DNA of 20,352 nucleotides from an uncultured Oscillospiraceae bacterium (GTDB taxonomy: Bacteria; Bacillota; Clostridia; Oscillospirales; Oscillospiraceae), in NCBI GenBank assembly GCA_910588045.1, contig CAJUPS010000064.1, positions 1 to 20,352 on the forward strand, given 5' to 3'. Below the pieces are notes generated by a model. It did not search any database, was not told the origin of the DNA, and was given only the letters and a program-made list of their open reading frames with translations. Below, piece by piece: positions 6,765 to 12,245 of the stretch (position 1 is the first letter of the stretch; each line of letters starts with the position of its first letter). A program made the translations under genes and the position numbers.

Positions 6765-7637
6765 ATGGCAAATCTGGAACAGATCGTGACCCAAAAGGCG
6801 GAAAAGGACACCCGCTGGAGGGAACAGCAGCAGGCAGAACGGGAAAACACCGTCGCCATGCAGGACGCGGGCATCGAGCAGATCACCAGCAGCCCGGAGG
6901 CATACGCCCGCTACCTGGATATGCAGGGGGACAACCCGACGTACAGCGTGGGCAATATCGCCCTGGTCATGCTGGCGCTGCCCCAGGCCACTGTGTTCGG
7001 CACCCGTGACCGCTGGCGGGCCCTGAACCGCTCCGTCATGGGCGAGGAAATGAACAACAGCGTGAAGATTTTTGCCAAGGGCCCCATGGGGCGGGGGTAC
7101 ACGCTGACCGACGCCTACGATGTGACGCAGACCCAGGGCCGGGATCTGAAACGCCCTGTTCTGAAAGAGGGCAGCAAGGGCATGGAGACCGCGCTGACTA
7201 CGGTGCTCAACTATGCCGTGGCCCCCGTGGTCATTGACAAGGAGCTGCCCGTCCCCGCCTACTATGACCCCGGCAATATGGAGCTGGCCATCAACCCCGA
7301 TTTTCCCGACCATGAGGCGTTCGCCGCCATCATCGCGGAAGTGGCGCAGACCCGTTTCCACGCCAAGGGCGCGGTTCCCGGCTACAACAGGGCCGAGTGC
7401 GAGCTGGACGCCCAGAGCGTGTCCTACATCCTCTGCCGCAGGTTCGGCGTCGAGCGGCCCATGCCGGAGTTGGAAAACCTGTCGGAGCTGTATGACGGCT
7501 GGGAGACCGAGGACCGCAGATACGCCCTGGACAAAATTCAGGATATGAGCAAGAAAATGGGCCGCTCCATCGACAAGAATTTGGAAGCGGACAAGCAGAG
7601 AAGCAGGACGCCGCCGCCCCGCCGTCCCGTGAGGTAA
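6765..7637 (+). CDS. ArdC/LtrC-like protein with degenerate metallopeptidase site
   Basis: A 290-aa protein. Residues about 45-135 (NPTYSVGNIALVMLALPQAT, FGTRDRWRALNRSV, then YDVTQTQG) match the single-strand DNA-binding N-terminal region of ArdC/LtrC-like anti-restriction proteins common on conjugative elements. In that family the C-terminal half is a zinc peptidase with HExxH. Here the equivalent helix reads IIAEVAQTRFH around Glu192, with both motif histidines absent, so it is probably not an active protease. The downstream YNRAECELDAQSVSYILC helix is kept. It follows the pcfB-like gene by 20 nt with a good GGAGG, and it ends with PPPRRPVR. A likely role is binding or shielding of incoming single-stranded DNA, by inference from the family. 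Confidence 0.75.
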   Translation: MANLEQIVTQKAEKDTRWREQQQAERENTVAMQDAGIEQITSSPEAYARYLDMQGDNPTYSVGNIALVMLALPQATVFGTRDRWRALNRSVMGEEMNNSVKIFAKGPMGRGYTLTDAYDVTQTQGRDLKRPVLKEGSKGMETALTTVLNYAVAPVVIDKELPVPAYYDPGNMELAINPDFPDHEAFAAIIAEVAQTRFHAKGAVPGYNRAECELDAQSVSYILCRRFGVERPMPELENLSELYDGWETEDRRYALDKIQDMSKKMGRSIDKNLEADKQRSRTPPPRRPVR

Positions 7638-7639
7638 AG

Positions 7640-7659
7640 CCCCCAACGGGGGTGTTTTT
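7640..7659 (+). terminator. Rho-independent terminator of the mobilisation operon
   Basis: CCCCC (7640-7644), loop AAC, GGGGG (7648-7652), then TGTTTTT, three bases after the TAA of the ArdC-like gene. The G-run is shared with the outer stem of the larger structure at 7649-7809, so the two folds compete. Confidence 0.65.
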
Positions 7660-7809
7660 CCCCTTCGAGAGAGTAATCCGCCGCCCGTCCCCAGTCAAGG
7701 CCGGACGATTGCTGGCGCAATCGCCCGCGAGCCGGCCAGTCTGCGGACTGGCCGGGCCTTGACAGGGGCCGTTCGCCGGATTTTTTTGTCACCAAGGGGA
7801 AAACACCCC
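7649..7809 (+). other. 161-nt branched inverted repeat, candidate structured RNA or miniature element
   Basis: The outer stem pairs GGGGTGTTTTTCCCCTT (7649-7665) with AAGGGGAAAACACCCC (7794-7809), giving 16 pairs and one bulged T. Inside, AATCCG (7675-7680) pairs with CGGATT (7777-7782). CCCC-A-GTCAAGGCC (7689-7702) pairs with GGCCTTGAC-A-GGGG (7755-7768), apart from an A/A mismatch. That helix closes a junction with two perfect hairpins: CGATTGC/GCAATCG (7706-7712/7717-7723) and CGGCCAGTC/GACTGGCCG (7733-7741/7746-7754). No credible protein-coding frame fills it. It could be a structured RNA, a bidirectional terminator/insulator or a MITE-like insertion. No clear target duplication flanks it. 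Confidence 0.6.
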
Positions 7810-7833
7810 AAAAGCCGCTTGTCAGCGGCTTTT
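7810..7833 (+). terminator. Rho-independent terminator
   Basis: AAAAGCCGCT (7810-7819), loop TGTC, AGCGGCTTTT (7824-7833): a perfect 10-bp stem whose 3' arm ends in a T-run. The A-rich 5' arm gives it terminator character in both directions. It lies between the branched structure and the methyltransferase gene. Confidence 0.75.
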
Positions 7834-7884
7834 GCTATCCTGGGAGGCTGGCGGGTCTGACGGGAGCGCCAGCAGCCCTTCAAG

Positions 7885-7912
7885 CGCCCCGCCGCAAGCC
7901 GTCGGCGGGGCG
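7885..7912 (+). repeat. GC-only hairpin
   Basis: CGCCCCGCCG (7885-7894) pairs perfectly with CGGCGGGGCG (7903-7912) around an 8-nt loop. There is no T-run, so it is not a classical terminator. It is the last structure before palindrome copy 3 and completes the gene-free stretch 7638-7973. Confidence 0.6.
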
Positions 7913-7922
7913 GCAGACCCGG

Positions 7923-7949
7923 AAATGTGTCTCAATTTGAGACGCATTT
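7923..7949 (+). repeat. Intergenic palindrome, copy 3 (one variant base)
   Basis: Arm AAATGTGTCTCAA (7923-7935), central T, arm TTGAGACGCATTT (7937-7949), followed by CGACA. The C-to-T change at 7928 is opposite a G, so it breaks the DNA palindrome but leaves a G-U pair in RNA. It lies 24 nt before the methyltransferase start. Confidence 0.93.
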
Positions 7950-7973
7950 CGACAACACGGAAAGGAGGCGGCC

Positions 7974-9038
7974 TTGCTTACTTTAGGCAGTTTATTTGAC
8001 GGCATCGGCGTGTTCCCCCTGGCCGCCCACCGGCAGGGCGTCACGCCCCTATGGGCCAGCGAGATACGAAAGGCCCCCGTCTCCATCACCAAACGGCATT
8101 TCCCGGAGATGGAGCACCTGGGCGATATTACGGAGCTGGACGGCGGGAAGATACCGCCCGTCCACATCATCACTTTCGGCTCCCCCTGTCAAAATCTATC
8201 TCAAATTGGCGACAGGTCCGGCCTTGCCGGGGAAAAATCAAACCTGTTTTTTCACGCGATCAGAATTATTCGAGAAATGAGGTGCGCCACTGGAAATCTC
8301 TATCCAATTATCTCTGTTTGGGAAAACGTCATGGGATCGCTTTCTTCAAATGACCGGCTGGATTATAGAGCCGTCCTCGCAGCCTTCACAGACGCCGAGG
8401 TTCCAATGCCTCCTTCTGGAAGATGGGCAAACGCCGGTATGGTGCGAGGGGATGTCCCTGACCTCTCCTGGCGGCTTATGGACGCCCAATATTGGTCAGT
8501 CCCCCGGCTGGCACGACGGCAGCGTATTTTTATCGTGGCCGATTTTGGAGGGCGGCGTGCTCACGAAATACTGTTTAAGCCCCGCCCAATGTTCCAAGTT
8601 CCTCCGCCTTGCGGAAAAGGCGGGCTGTCCGCCGCCCCCGGAGATCGAGGCCCTGTTATTGAAACAGGGGGGCGTGTACCCATCGTGCGGCCCTTCCAGC
8701 TTTTCCGTATGCGCGGCGCCGCCAAAGACCGATACCACGTCCAGTTCCGGGACAGCTTTGGATTTGCAACTGACCCTTTTCCCACCCTTTTAGCCAGCGC
8801 CGTCAACCCCTTCGCTTTCTATTATGAGGACGATCCGCTGGACGGCTGCATCCGCTATGTCACGGAGACAGAGGCGGAACGGCTCATGGGCCTGCCGGAA
8901 GGCTGGACGGCATACGGCGCGGAGGGCGAGGCCATCAGCGCCGCCCAGCGCCAGCAGGCCCTGGGGAACGCCATCGCCCTGCCCTGCGCGGAGTACATCA
9001 TGGCCGGGATCAGGGAGGTCCTGGCCCGGCCCCCCTGA
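7974..9038 (+). CDS. DNA (cytosine-5) methyltransferase
   Basis: A 354-aa enzyme that transfers a methyl group from S-adenosylmethionine to C5 of cytosine. Motif I is LGSLFDGIG near residue 4. Motif IV is GSPCQNLS with the catalytic Cys72. Motif VI is ENV with Glu117. Motif VIII is RQRIF. The closing motif is QALGNAIALP near residue 330. All expected motifs are present in order, so it should be active. The target sequence lies in the region after motif VIII and cannot be read by eye. The start is TTG 7974, placed by AAAGGAGG at 7961-7968. It stands alone between palindrome copies 3 and 4, with no restriction endonuclease beside it. That fits an orphan modification enzyme protecting the element on entry into a new host. 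Codons about 70-165 look less GC-rich than the rest. Confidence 0.95.
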   Translation: MLTLGSLFDGIGVFPLAAHRQGVTPLWASEIRKAPVSITKRHFPEMEHLGDITELDGGKIPPVHIITFGSPCQNLSQIGDRSGLAGEKSNLFFHAIRIIREMRCATGNLYPIISVWENVMGSLSSNDRLDYRAVLAAFTDAEVPMPPSGRWANAGMVRGDVPDLSWRLMDAQYWSVPRLARRQRIFIVADFGGRRAHEILFKPRPMFQVPPPCGKGGLSAAPGDRGPVIETGGRVPIVRPFQLFRMRGAAKDRYHVQFRDSFGFATDPFPTLLASAVNPFAFYYEDDPLDGCIRYVTETEAERLMGLPEGWTAYGAEGEAISAAQRQQALGNAIALPCAEYIMAGIREVLARPP

Positions 9039-9064
9039 AATGCGTCTCAAGTTGAGACGCATTT
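9038..9064 (+). repeat. Intergenic palindrome, copy 4
   Basis: Arms AAATGCGTCTCAA (9038-9050) and TTGAGACGCATTT (9052-9064) around a central G, with an extra G-C pair at 9037/9065. As in copy 1, the first A belongs to the TGA stop of the upstream gene. The following CGACATTTTAT matches copy 1 beyond the palindrome. The next gene starts 32 nt later. Confidence 0.95.
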
Positions 9065-9095
9065 CGACATTTTATGAAAATTGGAGGTTATCTGC

Positions 9096-10052
9096 ATGAA
9101 ACGCATTACGCCCCTGCTGCTGGCGGTGGTCCTGGCCTGTGCCCTGACCTGCCCGGCCCTGGCCGCGGAAGCGCCGGAGGGGACCGCCCCCGTCCGGCCC
9201 GCCGCCCTGTACCCCACGGAGGTGGTGGAGACCGAGGCTGGCGGCGGCCGCCGTCTGGAGAAGGTCTACCTGCTCACCGCCGCCGACAACCCGGCGAACA
9301 TCCCCACCGCTGACTTTGAGCGGGAGGGCTACCGCTATACCTTGCTGGACGTGACCCGGCAGGACTACACCGAGAGCGAGACCAGGGAGCACACCGAGAC
9401 CGTCACCCTGGACAGCGGCACCAAGGACATGGACAAGATCATGCCCCAGCTCGCCGCCACGCGGGAAGTCACCACCGAGGACGGCTTTACCGGCATCCTG
9501 ACTCTGGACACCGCCAGCATCACCGTGGAGGCCGCGGGCTACGGCTCCTCCTCCCGCACCGTCACCGCCACCCGGAACTATCCGAATTTGTCCGACGCCG
9601 ACTCATCCCTGATCCCCAAGACCATCACGGACGGCGGACGGACGCTGACCCTGGCGGACGTTCAGTGGCTGGAGGCCGGGGAGTTTTACAACGCCACGGC
9701 CAGCTACACCGGCACCGCCACCAGCAGCTATGCCACCGGCTACGTTATCACCGCCGAATACGCCGGGGAGGTGGTCAAGACCATCAGCGGCGAGATGATC
9801 TATACGGCGGTATTCAGCGGCACCCCCATCAACGCCCCCGCAGAGACGGAACCGGGGCCGGACGATGGAAACAATGACAGCATGGAGACCCCGCCGCCGG
9901 AGCAGGAGGAACCCGGCACTTCCGGCGGTATCGGCCTGAAATGGCTGCTGGTCCTGCCCATCGGGGCGGGGGCGGCAGGGCTGGCCTTCCTGGGGAAATT
10001 CCTGCTGAAAAAATACAAGGCTAAAAAAGAATGGAAGGAGTACACCACATGA
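9096..10052 (+). CDS. Secreted, membrane-anchored surface protein of unknown function
   Basis: A 318-aa protein. ATG 9096 is 8 nt after TTGGAGG; an in-frame TTG at 9081 is part of that ribosome-binding site and is rejected. Residues 1-23 are a signal peptide (KR, a Leu/Val/Ala core, then PALA). The ectodomain of about 240 residues is Thr/Ser/Tyr-rich and looks beta-rich. A Pro/Glu/Asp-rich stalk (around ETPPPEQEEPG) leads to one transmembrane helix, about residues 283-303 (WLLVLPIGAGAAGLAFLG), and a Lys-rich cytoplasmic tail. I recognise no catalytic domain. The stop overlaps the sortase start (ATGA at 10049-10052), so the two are co-translated. It may be a membrane partner or scaffold for surface protein assembly, which is inference from position. 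Confidence 0.85.
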   Translation: MKRITPLLLAVVLACALTCPALAAEAPEGTAPVRPAALYPTEVVETEAGGGRRLEKVYLLTAADNPANIPTADFEREGYRYTLLDVTRQDYTESETREHTETVTLDSGTKDMDKIMPQLAATREVTTEDGFTGILTLDTASITVEAAGYGSSSRTVTATRNYPNLSDADSSLIPKTITDGGRTLTLADVQWLEAGEFYNATASYTGTATSSYATGYVITAEYAGEVVKTISGEMIYTAVFSGTPINAPAETEPGPDDGNNDSMETPPPEQEEPGTSGGIGLKWLLVLPIGAGAAGLAFLGKFLLKKYKAKKEWKEYTT

Positions 10053-10864
10053 AGAAATGGAAAACCACGCTGTTGTCTGCCGCCCTGCTGCTGTCCCTGT
10101 CTGTGGCCCCGGCCCACGCGCTGGAATACACCTTTGACGGCCCGCCCACCGGGGACTTCGGCACACCCACCAGCGCGGAGGACATCATCCAGACCGGGGC
10201 CGAACCCGCCAACAAGGACAGGAGCAAGAGCAGCGCCCTCATTCCTCCCGGTTTTGGGACGCCCACCAGCTACCTGCCGGGGAGCGGCGAGTACCTGACC
10301 CCGAACCTCGCGGCGGACGGCCCCCTGAGCGGGAACTACACCCTCACCGTGACGGGCGGCACGGGCGGCGGCGCACCGGCCCTTCCCGGCGCGGTTGACA
10401 CCTCCGCGCCCACCAGTCCGGCCTATCCCACCACCAGCGGCCCCGTCACCGCCTTTACCGATGTGACCGCCGACCTCTATTACAGCAACGGCAGTTTGGG
10501 CACACTGGAAATCCCGTCCATCGGCCTGAGTGTCAATATCTATCAGGGGACGGACAGCGCCGCTCTGAAAAAGGGGGCGGGCCACTTCACCAACACCAGC
10601 ATCTGGAATGGAAATGTTGCGTTGGCTGGGCACAACCGGGGGGTAAATAATCATTTTGGCAAAATCCATACACTTGACACGGGCAATACCATCACCCTCA
10701 CCACGGCCCTGGGGACCCGAACCTACACCGTTACCAGTGTGGCAAAGGTTGACGTGATGGACAACACCATGCTGGAGGCCACCAGCGACAACTGCATCAC
10801 CCTTTTTACCTGCGTAATGAACCAGCCCAGCTATCGCTGGTGCGTCCGGGCTGTCGAGAGTTGA
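10049..10864 (+). CDS. Class D-like sortase
   Basis: A 271-aa secreted transpeptidase with signal peptide at residues 1-28 (ending PAHA) and a low-complexity Pro/Gly/Thr linker to about residue 140. The sortase domain runs from about 150 to 271: LGTLEIPSIGLSVNIYQG, KKGAGHF, LAGHNRG with His195, TLFTC with catalytic Cys255, and Arg263 in SYRW. The complete His-Cys-Arg triad indicates an active enzyme cleaving LPxTG-like motifs and joining the product to an amino group. The TLxTC pattern and short C-terminus favour class D; I cannot exclude class E or a divergent type without a profile search. The obvious substrate is the LPKTG-ending adhesin at 12246. GGAAGGAG precedes ATG 10049 by 8 nt. Confidence 0.9.
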   Translation: MKKWKTTLLSAALLLSLSVAPAHALEYTFDGPPTGDFGTPTSAEDIIQTGAEPANKDRSKSSALIPPGFGTPTSYLPGSGEYLTPNLAADGPLSGNYTLTVTGGTGGGAPALPGAVDTSAPTSPAYPTTSGPVTAFTDVTADLYYSNGSLGTLEIPSIGLSVNIYQGTDSAALKKGAGHFTNTSIWNGNVALAGHNRGVNNHFGKIHTLDTGNTITLTTALGTRTYTVTSVAKVDVMDNTMLEATSDNCITLFTCVMNQPSYRWCVRAVES

Positions 10865-10875
10865 CACGCCATTTT

Positions 10876-10904
10876 TAGACAAATTCCTCCGATTATGTTA
10901 TAAT
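10876..10904 (+). promoter_or_regulatory. Sigma-A-type promoter of the transglutaminase-like gene
   Basis: TAGACA at 10876-10881, a 17-bp spacer, and TATAAT at 10899-10904 preceded by an extended -10 TG at 10896-10897. The AT-rich stretch is conspicuous in this GC-rich window. A small hairpin GTGGA/TCCAC (10909-10913/10918-10922) would lie near the start of the transcript. The Shine-Dalgarno AAGGAGG precedes ATG 10953. Confidence 0.85.
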
Positions 10905-10952
10905 AATAGTGGAGAAATCCACAAAACTATAACATTTTAAGGAGGACTTGAC

Positions 10953-12017
10953 ATGAAGCGGGGATTTACCTTTATCGCGGGAATGTTGATGGGCGCGGCC
11001 CTGTTCGGGGGCGGCACAGCATATGCGGCGGGCCTGATGGCCGAGCCGTCCAGCCAGACCTTCTATGTGGACGGCCGGCAGATCCAGTTGCAGGCTTACG
11101 CCATTGGGGGCAGTAACTATGTGAAGCTCCGGGACGTGGGGCAGACGGTCGGCTTTAATGTCTACTGGGATGGGGCGGTCTACATCGACACCACCGCCCC
11201 CTATACCGGCACAGCACCGGCGGGCCAGACCTCCGCCCCGGCAACCACACCAGCCCCGGCACAGTCTGGCTACACCATCAGCACCGGCCATTGGAGCAGG
11301 GAAGATTTTTCCCGGCAGGCCAATCCCGCTGTGTTCACCGGCGTTTATGACCGGGACCTATATAACGCCATCCGGCAGACGCTGACGGACATGGGGACGG
11401 ACAACAGCGCGGGAGACCGCTGCGCCTACACGATGGTGTCAAAGGAGGATTACGGCGCGGTCAAGCGTATGCTGGGCCGTCTGGACGGGCTGTATCGGTA
11501 TGAGCACTATGTACCGCAGAATTTGAGCAACTACTACGAGTATCTGGACTACTTTGCGGTATCTGTTCAAATGCCGGACGACTATCTGGCGGCCTATGAT
11601 TTTATCCAGCCCGCTATCGCCGCCGTGAACCGGCTGGGCACAGACCGGGAGAAGGTAAAGTACCTGAACGACTACCTCTGCGGCCTGCTGGCCTATAACA
11701 GAAAGGGCATCGCCGGGATCGCGCGGACCTTCTCACAGCACAGCGCCGAGCTGGAGGCCGCCTGCGGCGACTATGCCCACAACTTCAAGTTCCTGTGCGC
11801 GGCGGCCAATATCCCCTGCTTTACCATCAGCACCGCCAATCATTCCTGGAATATGGTCTATGCGGACGGCCAGTGGCTCCATGTGGACGTGTCCGCCAAC
11901 GACCTGTACCGCCGCGATTATATCCTGCTGGCGGGGACCGTTTCAGACCGTACCGACCAGGCGCCGGAAGCCACGGCTTTTCTGAAAGAGCTGCTTGTAC
12001 CCGGCTCCACCAAGTAA
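10953..12017 (+). CDS. Secreted transglutaminase-like protein with copper-amine-oxidase-type N-terminal domain
   Basis: A 354-aa protein. Residues 1-25 are a signal peptide (ending TAYA). Residues about 35-85 (FYVDGRQIQLQAYAIGGSNY, KLRDVGQTVGFNVYWDG) match the stalk domain of copper amine oxidases (PF07833), which is common on clostridial cell-surface proteins. A Thr/Pro/Ala linker follows. Residues about 215-330 form a transglutaminase-like core with a plausible triad: Cys271 in AACGDYA, His297 in NHSWNMV and Asp312 in WLHVDVS. Such enzymes cross-link proteins through Gln and Lys or hydrolyse related bonds; the real substrate is unknown. It has its own promoter and a strong terminator, so it is a single-gene unit set inside the sortase/adhesin module. 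Confidence 0.88.
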   Translation: MKRGFTFIAGMLMGAALFGGGTAYAAGLMAEPSSQTFYVDGRQIQLQAYAIGGSNYVKLRDVGQTVGFNVYWDGAVYIDTTAPYTGTAPAGQTSAPATTPAPAQSGYTISTGHWSREDFSRQANPAVFTGVYDRDLYNAIRQTLTDMGTDNSAGDRCAYTMVSKEDYGAVKRMLGRLDGLYRYEHYVPQNLSNYYEYLDYFAVSVQMPDDYLAAYDFIQPAIAAVNRLGTDREKVKYLNDYLCGLLAYNRKGIAGIARTFSQHSAELEAACGDYAHNFKFLCAAANIPCFTISTANHSWNMVYADGQWLHVDVSANDLYRRDYILLAGTVSDRTDQAPEATAFLKELLVPGSTK

Positions 12018-12035
12018 GACCCGGACATATCAGGG

Positions 12036-12065
12036 AAAGCGGATCGCATAGGCGGTCCGCTTTTT
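12036..12065 (+). terminator. Rho-independent terminator of the transglutaminase-like gene
   Basis: AAAGCGGATCGC (12036-12047) pairs with GGCGGTCCGCTTT across an ATAG loop, with one T-G wobble, and is followed by TTTTTCTCT. It is 18 nt after the TAA. Confidence 0.9.
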
Positions 12066-12088
12066 CTCTGCCCTGACCGGCCACCCGG

Positions 12089-12115
12089 AAATGCGTCTCA
12101 ATTTGAGACGCATTT
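12089..12115 (+). repeat. Intergenic palindrome, copy 5
   Basis: Arms AAATGCGTCTCAA (12089-12101) and TTGAGACGCATTT (12103-12115) around a central T, followed by CGACA. It begins the 130-nt leader of the giant adhesin, the longest palindrome-to-start distance of the six copies. Confidence 0.95.
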
Positions 12116-12148
12116 CGACACGCTTAAATAGCCCCGAAAAAAAGAGAA

Positions 12149-12223
12149 CGGGAAAACATCTTTCAATCACGCATGAAAGGAGGATTTTCCCGACTTTTCA
12201 GGGGGTACAGCCTCTTTTCATGC
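12149..12223 (+). promoter_or_regulatory. Structured leader of the adhesin mRNA
   Basis: Stem A pairs CGGGAAAA (12149-12156) with TTTTCCCG (12185-12192). Stem B pairs GCATGAAAGGAGG (12171-12183) with CCTCTTTTCATGC (12211-12223), giving 13 pairs including one G-U. The left arm of B lies inside the loop of A and its right arm lies outside, so the stems form either alternatives or a pseudoknot. Stem B also hides an AAAGGAGG ribosome-binding-like sequence. The true Shine-Dalgarno AGGAGG at 12236-12241 is just downstream. This geometry suits post-transcriptional control, but no known riboswitch class is recognised. Confidence 0.5.
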
Positions 12224-12245
12224 CCGGACATGAACAGGAGGCTTT

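Noticed and set aside
7638..7973. A protein-coding gene in the long gap before the methyltransferase
   Set aside because: Short open frames here merely cross hairpins, with no suitable ribosome-binding site or recognisable composition.
8350..8793. A 147-codon frame inside the methyltransferase gene
   Set aside because: It overlaps the motif-bearing methyltransferase frame, which is intact from end to end, and has no domain of its own.
10861..10866. TTGACA as -35 element for the transglutaminase-like gene
   Set aside because: It is a perfect hexamer but 32 bp from the TATAAT, far too distant. TAGACA at 10876 has 17-bp spacing.
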